DNA of 64,000 nt from Bifidobacterium sp. WK041_4_12 (GTDB taxonomy: Bacteria; Actinomycetota; Actinomycetes; Actinomycetales; Bifidobacteriaceae), in assembly GCF_041080795.1 (NCBI RefSeq), contig NZ_CP129674.1:744001-808000 (forward strand), in the 5' to 3' direction. The first letter of the stretch is position 1. Each line of letters opens with the position of its first letter. Shown here one piece after another: positions 43,717 to 52,662 of this stretch. The translations under genes were made by a program, and so were the position numbers. Under the pieces are notes generated by a model. The model made no database searches and was not told the DNA's origin. It worked only from the letters and a program-made list of their open reading frames with translations.

Positions 43717-44337
43717 TTATGCGACTTTGGCTTTGACCGAGCGACCTGACGCGAACTTATCCAAGGCACCGGTTTTGGCGATGGCAATGAAGAGATACCA
43801 ACTCATCACCCCGCCAATCAGCACGCCACCAATCATTTCACATATCATGTGAGTGATGCCGTATGCGCTGAAGAAGGACACTCCTTGATATTGGAAGAAC
43901 AGCAGATAGAATCCGTATTCGATGGCAGTCAGCAGACCTGAGAGCATGCTGATGCTGAGCGTCCAACGCTTGTAGAGAAAAATCGCAAAGGCCAGTTCAG
44001 AGAACAATGCCTGAACTATGGCTGACACGAAGACGAAACTTACTGAGAACTGATTGCCAAGCAGCATCTCGACTGCGCTGCCCACAAGATTCACAAAGAC
44101 TGCAGCGCCGGGTTTACGAATGATGAGCAAGGCCAATGGGCCAGAGAAATACCATATTGCATGAAACAGGCTTCCCGTTCCGGGCAGAATCGTTCGCATC
44201 AGAGGGAACAGCCATGCGGAGACGTAGTTGAATCCCCAAAAAACCAAGCCGGATGCAACGCCAACCGTTGCCGTGACTGCAATGTCTACCGGTCTCCAAG
44301 CATAATGATTGTGCGTGTATTGTGTGATATTTGTCAT
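43717..44337 (-). CDS. YkoE-family ECF substrate-binding component (HMP/thiamine)
   Basis: The 206-residue membrane protein has about six segments. The N-terminal WRPVDIAVTATVGVASGLVFWGFN and the end GITHMICEMIGGVLIGG fit the YkoE family. YkoE binds hydroxymethylpyrimidine or thiamine and works with energising ECF subunits. Usually ykoD and ykoC follow in the operon. Here the gene stands alone, so it would need ECF ATPases and T component encoded elsewhere. GGAG lies nine bases before the ATG. No TPP riboswitch was found upstream. Confidence 0.82.
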   Translation of the reverse strand: MTNITQYTHNHYAWRPVDIAVTATVGVASGLVFWGFNYVSAWLFPLMRTILPGTGSLFHAIWYFSGPLALLIIRKPGAAVFVNLVGSAVEMLLGNQFSVSFVFVSAIVQALFSELAFAIFLYKRWTLSISMLSGLLTAIEYGFYLLFFQYQGVSFFSAYGITHMICEMIGGVLIGGVMSWYLFIAIAKTGALDKFASGRSVKAKVA

Positions 44338-44832
44338 GAGGATTGTCTCCAATTATGTTGTGCGCACAGCTGATGTGGGTACAGAAAGCTATCCACAGCG
44401 TTCCTTGACCTGCGCATTCGGGCGGGAACACCGAGAAACACTTTACCGCGTGATTGCAACCCCGTGTGTATCAGCTAGGCAAAGGAAAAGCGCGATACTC
44501 GAGTTTTGCGACAATTGCGAAGTATAAAGCTCGATTTTCCTGTGAATTCGATCGGGATAATGCGGATTTTTGGGTTGTATGCTGATGCATTGCAACAAAA
44601 CTCGTAAACTCCCCATCTGGGAGTGCTTGTAGGATTGACGAGGGCATGAGAAGAAGCTTCGAAATCGTTCGGATACATGGAATTCGAAAACACAGGATTC
44701 GAATACACAGATGTTCGAGCACATACATAGCTGGTCGAATTGCGAATTTCGGCTTCGATGGGTTAACGTTACGCGCAGCATTGGCACACCACGCTGGCAA
44801 GTAACACCGGCAAGAAAGTGGAAAGATAACAC
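44338..44832. other. 495-bp divergent region between ykoE and ettA
   Basis: This stretch holds promoters for both genes, the inverted-repeat element A3 (44500-44604) and a small hairpin ACTCCC...GGGAGT at 44608-44624. No gene and no TPP riboswitch consensus are seen. Confidence 0.55.
44500..44604. repeat. Intergenic inverted-repeat element, copy A3
   Basis: Arms CGAGTTTTGCGACAAT (44500-44515) and ATTGCAACAAAACTCG (44589-44604) pair with three mismatches around 73 bp. Its inside holds CGAAGTATAAA and CTCGATTTT, which also occur in the element at 55204-55306, so it links the A-type and B-type elements. Confidence 0.75.
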
Positions 44833-46509
44833 ATGGCAGAGTTCGTCTACCAAATGATTAAGGCACGAAAAGCTTTTGGAGAGCGCGTCATCCTTGACGA
44901 TGTCACACTCAGCTTCATTCCTGGGGCCAAGATAGGCGTTGTGGGGCCGAATGGCATGGGAAAATCCACCCTGCTCAAGATCATGGCAGGCTTGGATACG
45001 GTTTCCAATGGGGAGGCTCAGCTCACTCCTGGATACACCGTCGGCATCTTGCAGCAGGAACCTCCGCTCGATGAGGATAAGACCGTTGGCGAAAACATCG
45101 AGATGGCCTTCGGAGGAATCAAGGCGAAAATTCGTCGATTCAACGAGATTGGCGAGGAAATGGCCAAGCCGGACGCAGATTTTGACGCGTTGATGGCTGA
45201 GATGGGCAAACTCCAGGAAGAGATCGATGCCGCAGATGCCTGGGATCTCGACAGTCAGCTCGACCAGGCCATGGATGCCTTGCAATGCCCGGATTCAGAC
45301 ACTCCGGTAAGCGTCCTCTCTGGAGGTGAACGCAGACGAGTGGCTCTGTGCAAGCTGCTGCTGGAAGCGCCGGATCTGCTCCTGCTCGATGAACCTACCA
45401 ACCATCTGGATGCTGAATCGATCCTATGGCTCGAAAACTTCCTGCATACCTACAAAGGTGCAGTGCTTGCCGTCACGCACGATAGGTACTTCCTCAACAA
45501 TGTTGCCGAATGGATATGTGAGGTTGACCGCGGTCATCTCTATCCATACAAGGGTAACTATTCGACCTATCTGGAGACCAAGGCCAAGCGTCTTGAGGTC
45601 CAGGGAGCCAAGGATGCCAAGCTTTCGCGCCGTCTCAATTCCGAATTGGACTGGGTTCGCAGCTCCCCGAAGGCGCGTCAGGCGAAGAACAAGGCACGTC
45701 TGGAACGTTATGAACAGATGGAAACCGAGGCGCGCAACAACAAGAAGCTCGACTTCTCCGAGATTCAGATTCCACCGGGTCCGCGTCTGGGCTCGAAGGT
45801 GCTTGAGGCCGAGCATATTCACAAGGCCTTTGGTGACCGTGTGTTGATTGACGATCTGAGCTTCACGTTGCCTCGAAACGGGATTGTCGGCGTCATCGGG
45901 CCGAACGGTGTTGGAAAATCCACGCTGTTCAAGACGATTGTCGGCCTTGAACCCCTGACGAGTGGATCGTTGGATATCGGAGACACTGTCAAGATCTCGT
46001 ACGTCGATCAGAATCGCGAAGGCATTGACCCTGACAAGAATCTCTGGCAGGTGGTGTCTGGCGGACTTGATTTTATGGAAGTCGGCGGGGTTGAAGTGCC
46101 CACCAGAGCATATGTGGCAAGCTTCGGGTTCAAAGGATCCGATCAGCAGAAGCCTGCAGGTGTGCTTTCGGGTGGAGAACGCAACCGGTTGAATCTGGCA
46201 TTGACCTTGAAGCAGGGTGGCAATCTGCTGCTGCTTGACGAGCCGACCAACGATCTGGATGTCGAGACCCTTGAAAGTCTTGAAAACGCCTTGCTCGCGT
46301 TCCCCGGATGCGCCGTGGTCATCTCGCACGACCGTTGGTTCCTTGACCGCATCGCCACCCATATTCTCGCGTGGGAGGGCAACGACGAGGATCCAGGCAA
46401 CTGGTACTGGTTCGAGGGGAACTTCCAGGCCTATCAGGACAACAAGGTTGCCCGTCTTGGCGAAGAGGCATCGAAGCCTCACCGCTTGCATCGTAAGCTG
46501 ACGCGCTGA
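44833..46509 (+). CDS. ettA: Energy-dependent translational throttle protein EttA (ABC-F)
   Basis: The 558-residue protein has two ATP-binding cassettes. The first has Walker A GPNGMGKSTL, signature VLSGGERRRVALC and Walker B LLLLDEPTNHLD. The second has GPNGVGKSTL, VLSGGERNRLNLA and LLLLDEPTNDLD. The linker (about residues 240-320) carries the P-site tRNA interaction motif. It binds the ribosomal E site and gates the first peptide bond according to ATP level. Length and order match EttA. Confidence 0.95.
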   Translation: MAEFVYQMIKARKAFGERVILDDVTLSFIPGAKIGVVGPNGMGKSTLLKIMAGLDTVSNGEAQLTPGYTVGILQQEPPLDEDKTVGENIEMAFGGIKAKIRRFNEIGEEMAKPDADFDALMAEMGKLQEEIDAADAWDLDSQLDQAMDALQCPDSDTPVSVLSGGERRRVALCKLLLEAPDLLLLDEPTNHLDAESILWLENFLHTYKGAVLAVTHDRYFLNNVAEWICEVDRGHLYPYKGNYSTYLETKAKRLEVQGAKDAKLSRRLNSELDWVRSSPKARQAKNKARLERYEQMETEARNNKKLDFSEIQIPPGPRLGSKVLEAEHIHKAFGDRVLIDDLSFTLPRNGIVGVIGPNGVGKSTLFKTIVGLEPLTSGSLDIGDTVKISYVDQNREGIDPDKNLWQVVSGGLDFMEVGGVEVPTRAYVASFGFKGSDQQKPAGVLSGGERNRLNLALTLKQGGNLLLLDEPTNDLDVETLESLENALLAFPGCAVVISHDRWFLDRIATHILAWEGNDEDPGNWYWFEGNFQAYQDNKVARLGEEASKPHRLHRKLTR

Positions 46510-46525
46510 GAACCGATTCGATCAG

Positions 46526-46562
46526 AGCCTGACCCGCTTCCTTGATGGAGGCGTGTCAGGCT
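46526..46562 (+). terminator. Hairpin after ettA
   Basis: AGCCTGAC (46526-46533) and GTCAGGCT (46555-46562) form an 8-bp perfect stem just after the ettA stop. No clear T-run follows. Confidence 0.45.
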
Positions 46563-46734
46563 TGACATGTGAGCTTTCGTCACGCGCTGTTCATGTTCTG
46601 AACCTGTTCGTTACATAAAACATGCTGTTATTTACTTGCCATGGTTAGACTGCAACAGATATGAACGGAAAAAATCCGGCATCGTGTCATAGCGTTGCAG
46701 GTAGAGTATGCCATGAATGTAAAAGGGGGAGAGG

Positions 46735-47649
46735 ATGCCTTCAACTAAGTCCGCCACGCCACTTGATGATTTGGTAAGGGTGCTGAGTCTGGGAGAGCCT
46801 TCGGAATATCGCAGCCATACATATATCAATGGTGAAAGTATGTATTTCCCTACGGGGCGCGTCTATGGCGGTCAGGTTATCGCACAGGCAGTTGTTGCGG
46901 CATCAAAAACGGTGCCGAAGGGTCGCCTGCCTCATTCCATCCATGGATACTTCGTTTCAGCCGGAGATATTCGTCAGGACATCCTCTTCGATGTTGAAAA
47001 TCTGCGTGATGGAAAGTCCTTCTCTTCCAGACGCGTCAACGCCACACAGGCCCAGGGTTCGATTCTGACGTCAATCTCGAGCTTCCAGGAACCGAATCAG
47101 CAGGGCGTTGAATTTGCTGATTCGATGCCCAGCGACGTTCCTGATCCAGAATCGCTTACCAGCGCCAAGGATTTGATGACACCGTATGCGGAGCAGTCAC
47201 CGTTCGCCAATTTCTATGCGACGAAGTCGCCCTTTGATATCCGTCACGTCAACGCTGCGCTGCTTATGGGGGCTGACAAACAGGCCTTCGACGAAGATTC
47301 CGGCAAGCAGATGGTGTGGATGAAGGTGGATGGGAAGGCCGACATTTCTCAGGTCATGCATCGAGCTGTGCTGGCACTTGGCTGCGATCAGATCATGATG
47401 GAGCCCGTTCTGCGACGTGCAGGTCTGAGTCTGGTCACTCCCGGCATTTCGTATGCGTCAATAGACCATTCCATGTGGTGGTACCGCGATGTTGACATCA
47501 ACGCTTGGCATCTCTATGTGCAAGACACGCCTACGGCAGCGCACGGTCGTGGTCTGAGCTTTGCCAAGGTGTATTCGCAGGATGGCGCTCTCGTCGCAGC
47601 CATCGCGCAGGAAGCGATGATCCGCGTTCCAGCCACGCCAAAACCATGA
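46735..47649 (+). CDS. tesB: Acyl-CoA thioesterase II
   Basis: The 304-residue double hot-dog enzyme has the TesB start GRVYGGQVIAQAVVAA, then LPHSIHGYFVSAGD and FSSRRVNATQAQGSI, and the C-terminal half with SIDHSMWWYR and GRGLSFAKVYSQDGALVA, which carries the catalytic Asp/Gln-type residues of the family. It hydrolyses acyl-CoA to free acid and CoA. GGGGGAGAGG sits directly before the ATG. It appears monocistronic, followed by repeat element B1. Confidence 0.92.
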   Translation: MPSTKSATPLDDLVRVLSLGEPSEYRSHTYINGESMYFPTGRVYGGQVIAQAVVAASKTVPKGRLPHSIHGYFVSAGDIRQDILFDVENLRDGKSFSSRRVNATQAQGSILTSISSFQEPNQQGVEFADSMPSDVPDPESLTSAKDLMTPYAEQSPFANFYATKSPFDIRHVNAALLMGADKQAFDEDSGKQMVWMKVDGKADISQVMHRAVLALGCDQIMMEPVLRRAGLSLVTPGISYASIDHSMWWYRDVDINAWHLYVQDTPTAAHGRGLSFAKVYSQDGALVAAIAQEAMIRVPATPKP

Positions 47650-47697
47650 ATTCGGCGATTTTGGCAATGATCAAGATCATTTTTCTCGGTCTAGCTT

Positions 47698-47801
47698 GCT
47701 CATTGTGAACTTCCCAAAGTATAAACGATGAAATTTGGTACGGATGAAGGAATATAACAGGGAAGATTGAGCATATATACTTCGAGAAGTTCACAATGAG
47801 C
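47698..47801. repeat. Intergenic inverted-repeat element, copy B1
   Basis: A 26-bp inverted repeat with two mismatches: left arm from 47698 begins GCTCATTGTGAACTTC, and the right arm ends GAAGTTCACAATGAGC at 47801. The interior is 52 bp. The arms match those of B2 at 55204-55306. It lies between tesB and rpmE. Confidence 0.85.
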
Positions 47802-47939
47802 TGCGAAATTATCGCAATGTCGTCAATATGCTGTGGGTGAGTATGCTCGGTTGGGGTTATGGCGTATAATCTCAACAGTTCCGGTTCACGTCTGTCATTG
47901 GGGCATGGCGACCCGGTGCCTTGAACTCTAGGAGTAGTT

Positions 47940-48152
47940 ATGAAGCAGGGAATTCATCCCGAATATCATGCGGTGGAAGTCACATGTTCATGCGGCAACC
48001 ATTTCGTCACCCGTTCGACTGAGAAAAGCGATCATATGACCGTTGACGTGTGCGCGAAGTGCCACCCGTTCTATACCGGCAAGCAGAAGATTCTCGACAC
48101 TGGTGGTCGTGTCGCACGTTTCGAAGCTCGTTACGGCAAGCGAAACAAGTAG
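47940..48152 (+). CDS. rpmE: 50S ribosomal protein L31 (zinc form)
   Basis: The 70-residue protein binds zinc through CSCGNHF and CAKCHPFYTGKQ and ends with RFEARYGKRNK, typical of RpmE. It sits on the large subunit at the subunit interface. TAGGAG precedes the ATG. A strong terminator follows. Confidence 0.97.
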   Translation: MKQGIHPEYHAVEVTCSCGNHFVTRSTEKSDHMTVDVCAKCHPFYTGKQKILDTGGRVARFEARYGKRNK

Positions 48153-48163
48153 CGTTACTGACA

Positions 48164-48216
48164 CCAATCCTTGGCTGGGATCATGTGTGATGCCCAGATA
48201 AGGGTTGGCTTTTTTA
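48164..48216 (+). terminator. Rho-independent terminator after rpmE
   Basis: CCAA/TTGG, CCTT/AAGG and CTGGG/CCCAG build an interrupted long stem, followed by CTTTTTTA. Confidence 0.85.
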
Positions 48217-48320
48217 TTGTGATGTGTATGTAATTGGTAAGTTTTCTCTATCAAGCTATCAGTGATAACGGTGGTACGAGAAGTAACACGATGTAAAGAG
48301 ATGTAACGGAGAGGGATTCA

Positions 48321-49415
48321 ATGGCATCCGATGAGCAATTCCCAGCAGCTCTTACGGCACTCGAGGAATATCGCGACATCGAGCGGCAGATGAGTCAGCC
48401 GGAGGTGGCATCGAATCCAGATACGATGCGCAAGCTGGGGCGTCGCCACTCTGAGCTGGGCATGATCGTCCATGCCTATCAGCGGTATGTGGCCGTTCGA
48501 GATGATTACGAGGCTGCCTGTGAAATGGCCGATGACGATGCGGAGTTTCAGGCAGAGGCCAAACGCCTTGAGGCACAACTGCCAGCGGTCGAAGAGAAGC
48601 TGCGCAACGCCCTGATTCCGCGAGATCCTGACGATTCGCGCGATGTGATCATGGAAATCAAGGCGGGTACAGGCGGCGATGAAGCCGCGCTGTTCGCTGG
48701 CGACCTGCTTCGCATGTATACGCGCTATGCAGAGAAACGTGGTTGGAAAACCGAGCTGATGAGTGAGAACTCAACCGAACTTGGGGGAGTCAAGGACGTT
48801 CAGATTGCCTTGCGCGCCAAGTCGGTGCAGTCACCTGTGGACGGTGTCTGGGCAAGCATGAAATACGAGGGAGGCGTTCACCGCGTGCAGCGCATTCCCG
48901 TGACCGAATCGCAGGGACGCATTCAGACTTCCGCTGCTGGTGTCATCGTGTTCCCTGAAGCCGACGAGGATGACGATGAGATTGAAGTCGATCCGAAGGA
49001 TTTGAAGATCGACATCTTCATGAGTTCCGGCCCTGGCGGGCAGTCGGTGAACACGACGTATTCGGCAGTGCGCATGACGCATATTCCCACAGGCATTGTG
49101 GTCAGCATGCAGGATGAAAAATCTCAAATACAGAACAGACAGGCAGCATTGCGCGTCCTGAAGTCCCGTCTGCTCGCGATGAAGCATGAGCAGGAAGCCG
49201 AGGAAGCCGCTGACATGCGCCATTCCCAGGTTCGTTCCATGGATCGTTCCGAGCGCATTCGCACCTATAATTTTCCTGAAAACCGCATAGTCGATCATCG
49301 CACCAACTACAAGGCCTACAATCTGGATCAGGTACTGGACGGAGATCTGCAGGCAGTCATCGATTCCGACGTGCAGGCCGACGAGGCGGATCGACTCGCA
49401 GCGCAACAGCAGTAA
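48321..49415 (+). CDS. prfA: Peptide chain release factor 1
   Basis: The 364-residue protein recognises UAA and UAG. The tripeptide anticodon region reads RIPVTESQGRIQTSA (PVT variant of PxT, which marks RF1), and the catalytic GGQ is in MSSGPGGQSVNTTYSAVR. GGAGAGGG stands five bases before the ATG. The gene that modifies its GGQ glutamine, prmC, follows immediately. Confidence 0.97.
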   Translation: MASDEQFPAALTALEEYRDIERQMSQPEVASNPDTMRKLGRRHSELGMIVHAYQRYVAVRDDYEAACEMADDDAEFQAEAKRLEAQLPAVEEKLRNALIPRDPDDSRDVIMEIKAGTGGDEAALFAGDLLRMYTRYAEKRGWKTELMSENSTELGGVKDVQIALRAKSVQSPVDGVWASMKYEGGVHRVQRIPVTESQGRIQTSAAGVIVFPEADEDDDEIEVDPKDLKIDIFMSSGPGGQSVNTTYSAVRMTHIPTGIVVSMQDEKSQIQNRQAALRVLKSRLLAMKHEQEAEEAADMRHSQVRSMDRSERIRTYNFPENRIVDHRTNYKAYNLDQVLDGDLQAVIDSDVQADEADRLAAQQQ

Positions 49416-49426
49416 GCCGCCTTATC

Positions 49427-50440
49427 GTGAATCAGGCTGAACATGGCATGACATTGACGATGACCGTCGGCAGTATTGTTCGTGCGGCAACTGACAGTTT
49501 GCAATCCCATGGTATCGACTCGCCGCAGCATGATTCCATGGTGCTGCTTGCGGCCGCAAGCTCCAGAGCATCGACGGTCACTGTGAATGATATCCGTATG
49601 GCCATGGTGCTTGGCCGAAGCTTCGAGCAAGCCTTTGCCCACTGGCATGGCATCAGCGATGCGTCTGTATCCCACGATGCCACCGCTGCCTTGAACCGTT
49701 TTGACGAACTTCTGCAGCAAAGAGCCAGACGTGAACCCCTGCAATACATCGTCGGCCATACACGATTCAGATTCCTGGACCTGCTTGTTGCCACAGGCGT
49801 CTTCATTCCACGGCAAGAGACCGAGCTTGTGGTGCAGGCTGCGCTTGACTGGCTGCGTCGGGAGCAGGTGGCGAGACCGCTCGTTGTCGACCTGTGCACG
49901 GGTTCGGGCGCAATCGCCTTGAGTGTGGCCACCGAAATGCCTCATGCCCGCGTGTACGCGGTTGAACAGTCGCAACAGGCGCTGGTCTGGACTCGCAGGA
50001 ACATTGAGGCACACCAGGCGCAGATTGATGAGCTTGGCAGTTCCATCGACCTGATCGAAGCCGATGCCACCGACGCTCAGACCTTGCAATCCCTTGATGG
50101 ACAATGCGATGTCGTGCTCTGCAATCCTCCATACATCCCTCAGAAAGAAGTGCCGACTCAACCGGAAGTTCGCGACTGGGAACCTGAACAGGCATTGTAC
50201 GGAGATTCGCGGGACGGTCTGCAATTTCCGCAACGCATCATCACCAGGGCTTTCCGGCTCCTTCGCGCTGGGGGAGTGTTGGTCATGGAACACGATATTT
50301 CACAGGGGCCTGCCCTGCGTAGCTATGCTGTGGCGCAAGGCTACAGCAACGCGCAAACCCATCAGGATCTTACGCATCGTGACCGTTTTCTGGTCGCCGC
50401 ACGGTCATCGATCCCCGCTGCAAGCTCAGTTCCCAAGTGA
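49427..50440 (+). CDS. prmC: Release factor glutamine N5-methyltransferase
   Basis: The 337-residue SAM methyltransferase has the HemK/PrmC pattern: an N-terminal helical part, REPLQYIVGHTRFRFLDL, the SAM loop VVDLCTGSGAIALSVA and the NPPY motif in LCNPPYIPQKE. It methylates Gln of the GGQ motif in release factors. It follows prfA by 11 bases. GTG 49427 or ATG 49448 could be the start. Confidence 0.95.
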   Translation: MNQAEHGMTLTMTVGSIVRAATDSLQSHGIDSPQHDSMVLLAAASSRASTVTVNDIRMAMVLGRSFEQAFAHWHGISDASVSHDATAALNRFDELLQQRARREPLQYIVGHTRFRFLDLLVATGVFIPRQETELVVQAALDWLRREQVARPLVVDLCTGSGAIALSVATEMPHARVYAVEQSQQALVWTRRNIEAHQAQIDELGSSIDLIEADATDAQTLQSLDGQCDVVLCNPPYIPQKEVPTQPEVRDWEPEQALYGDSRDGLQFPQRIITRAFRLLRAGGVLVMEHDISQGPALRSYAVAQGYSNAQTHQDLTHRDRFLVAARSSIPAASSVPK

Positions 50441-50533
50441 TGGATTGTCAATATGGGAGCATTGCAGCCAGCAGACGAAATGAATGAGTCGGACGCAACG
50501 CATGGGACCAGACCACGAGTCCAGGCTGGTGAC

Positions 50534-50558
50534 TGAGACATATGAATGAGACATATGA
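50534..50558. repeat. 12-bp direct repeat between prmC and tsaC
   Basis: TGAGACATATGA occurs twice (50534-50545 and 50547-50558) in the 277-bp gap. A related GAGATATGTGA follows. The role is unknown; the spacing near one helical turn could suit a DNA-binding protein. Confidence 0.5.
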
Positions 50559-50717
50559 CGGAGATATGTGAATGACGAATTCGTAAGAATCGGCATTGTA
50601 CACTGAACATAGACTGTTCACAGGCGGTGTATGAAGATGTTGCCGGCATGCAAGATGGCCAGCAGTCGTTCACACGCAGATCTTTCTACGACAGATAAAG
50701 CGAGATGATACGGGTAC

Positions 50718-51422
50718 ATGAGTGAGATTCGTTTAATCGACGAGGATTCCCTCGCGCTGGCAGCGCGATACATCCATGAGGGCAAACTGATTGTCATGCC
50801 AACGGATACGGTGTACGGCATTGCATGCGATCCTTTCAACGAGATTGCCATTGAAGCCCTCTTCGAAGCCAAGCACCGCCCTCTTTCCAAATCCTTGCAG
50901 GTTCTGCTTGCAGACACGAGCGAGATTGAAGCGCTTGATCTGAGACTTCCATATCCTCTCGATGTGCTTTCGGCCTCGTTGCTGCCCGGAGCATTTTCCC
51001 CAATTTGCATTGCCAGCGCAGACACGCAGTTGCAGACCATCAAAATCGAAGCCACCGCCCGAACGCAGGGAATTCGCGTTCCCGATGCGGAGAGCACTCG
51101 CCGCATTCTTGCCGCAACGGGACCTGTGGCCGCTTCGAGCGCCAACATTTCAGGGCAAAGCAGTGCCCAAAGCGTTCAGGATGCGTTGGCTCAGCTTGGT
51201 GAAAGCGTCGCCCTCTATCTCGATGACGGACCCACCCCCGGGCCGGTCGCCAGTACGGTCGTCACTACTTCGAAGACGGATGCTGACGGCATCGCAATCT
51301 TGCGGCAGGGAGTGATACCCGAATCACAGCTGCGTGACGTCATCCACGCCAATCAGAGCATGCATCAGCACAGCAATGGACACCGACCGGACGAGTCGAA
51401 CACGTCGGAAACCAGCGCATGA
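50718..51422 (+). CDS. tsaC: Threonylcarbamoyl-AMP synthase (Sua5/YrdC family)
   Basis: The 234-residue protein makes threonylcarbamoyl-AMP for the t6A37 modification of ANN-decoding tRNAs. The YrdC core is visible: GGKLIVMPTDTVYGIACD-like start (residues 20-37), EAKHRPLSKSLQVLL, AATGPVAASSANISGQ and GPVASTVV. The C-terminal tail of about 35 residues is polar and lacks a Sua5 domain. The stop overlaps the tagO-like start in an ATGA. Confidence 0.93.
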   Translation: MSEIRLIDEDSLALAARYIHEGKLIVMPTDTVYGIACDPFNEIAIEALFEAKHRPLSKSLQVLLADTSEIEALDLRLPYPLDVLSASLLPGAFSPICIASADTQLQTIKIEATARTQGIRVPDAESTRRILAATGPVAASSANISGQSSAQSVQDALAQLGESVALYLDDGPTPGPVASTVVTTSKTDADGIAILRQGVIPESQLRDVIHANQSMHQHSNGHRPDESNTSETSA

Positions 51423-52591
51423 GAGTCTACCTGTTCATCGCCGCCATCGCAGGAGGTGTCACCTGGCTGGTGACGCCCCTTGTTCGTCATCTCGCCATAC
51501 GCATCGGAGCAGTCGGCCAAGTTCGCGCTCGCGATGTTCATACCGTTCCAACGCCTCGTATGGGTGGCGTAGGCATGCTGATAGGCTTTGCGGTCGCTAC
51601 GGCATATGCCAGTACCTTTCCCTTTATCAACGGCCTGTTCGCGTCAAGCAACCAGGCATGGTTCATCCTGTGCGGAGCCTTCCTGATATGCATGCTGGGC
51701 GTGACAGACGACCTATGGGATCTGGATTGGATGCTCAAGCTGGCCGGGCAACTGCTTATTTCGGTGTTCGTATCGTGGGGTGGCATCCAGATCATCTCGC
51801 TGCCGCTCGGCTCGCTGGTGACTGCTTCCCCCAGCCTTTCCATGGCGATAACCGCCTTCTTGCTTGTGGCATCGATCAATGCCGTCAACTTCGTGGATGG
51901 TTTGGATGGCCTTGCCGCAGGCATCGTTGCCATAGGGGGCATCGCCTTCGCCATCTATTCGTACATTCTCGCCAGAACGTCACCGAGCTACGCTTCCATG
52001 GCCACGCTTATCGACGTGATGCTGGTTGGCGTGTGCGTCGGCTTTCTGCTTCATAACTGGCATCCGGCCAAACTGTTCATGGGCGACTCCGGATCCATGC
52101 TGCTCGGCTATCTGATTACCTGCGCATCCATCGTCATGACCGGCCGTCTCGACCCTGTTTCCGTCCATGCGAGCATCTATCTTCCCGTGTTCATGCCGAT
52201 TCTTCTGCCGCTGCTGGTGCTGTTCCTCCCCGTGCTCGACATGATTCTGGCCATCGTTCGAAGGCTCAGCCACGGCCAGTCACCGACGCATCCAGACCGC
52301 ATGCATCTGCATCACCGGATGATCCGCATTGGTCATTCCGTGCGTTCGGCTGTGCTTATCCTGTGGGGATGGGCGGCGCTGATCTCATTCGGCTCGATCA
52401 TGATTCTCTTCTTCAAGGCGCAATATGTTGCGATAGGCTTTGCGATTTCAACGGTTATCCTCACGATTGCCACACTGTATCCGTATTATCGCCGTCGAAT
52501 TCCAGAGATTCGCGAGGAGAACGCCGCACTTGCTGCAGCCCGACATCGAGAACAATCAGCCGACGACGAAAACAGGCGGCATAAGGACTGA
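51419..52591 (+). CDS. Undecaprenyl-phosphate sugar-1-phosphate transferase (WecA/TagO-like)
   Basis: The 390-residue membrane protein has about ten segments and belongs to the MraY/WecA family. Motifs: HTVPTPRMGGVGML, the catalytic LGVTDDLWDLDW (DDxxD), FVDGLDGLAAG, NWHPAKLFMGDSGSMLLGY and the HLHHRMI nucleotide loop. It attaches a sugar phosphate, probably GlcNAc-1-P, to undecaprenyl phosphate and so starts cell-wall polymer synthesis. The position after tsaC is the usual actinobacterial one. Confidence 0.93.
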   Translation: MRVYLFIAAIAGGVTWLVTPLVRHLAIRIGAVGQVRARDVHTVPTPRMGGVGMLIGFAVATAYASTFPFINGLFASSNQAWFILCGAFLICMLGVTDDLWDLDWMLKLAGQLLISVFVSWGGIQIISLPLGSLVTASPSLSMAITAFLLVASINAVNFVDGLDGLAAGIVAIGGIAFAIYSYILARTSPSYASMATLIDVMLVGVCVGFLLHNWHPAKLFMGDSGSMLLGYLITCASIVMTGRLDPVSVHASIYLPVFMPILLPLLVLFLPVLDMILAIVRRLSHGQSPTHPDRMHLHHRMIRIGHSVRSAVLILWGWAALISFGSIMILFFKAQYVAIGFAISTVILTIATLYPYYRRRIPEIREENAALAAARHREQSADDENRRHKD

Positions 52592-52662
52592 AATCATAGG
52601 ATTTTCGATATCAGCGAAGCGAATGTGTCGCCAAGGTCAGTATCCGAATATACAGTACTGAT

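Noticed and set aside
44338..44832. TPP riboswitch upstream of ykoE
   Set aside because: The CTGAGA/ACC...TGAACCTGATC-type consensus was not found on the minus strand; only promoters and a hairpin element are seen.
45424..46491. 355-codon open frame antisense to ettA
   Set aside because: Shadow of the ABC-F gene with no recognisable domain or ribosome binding site.
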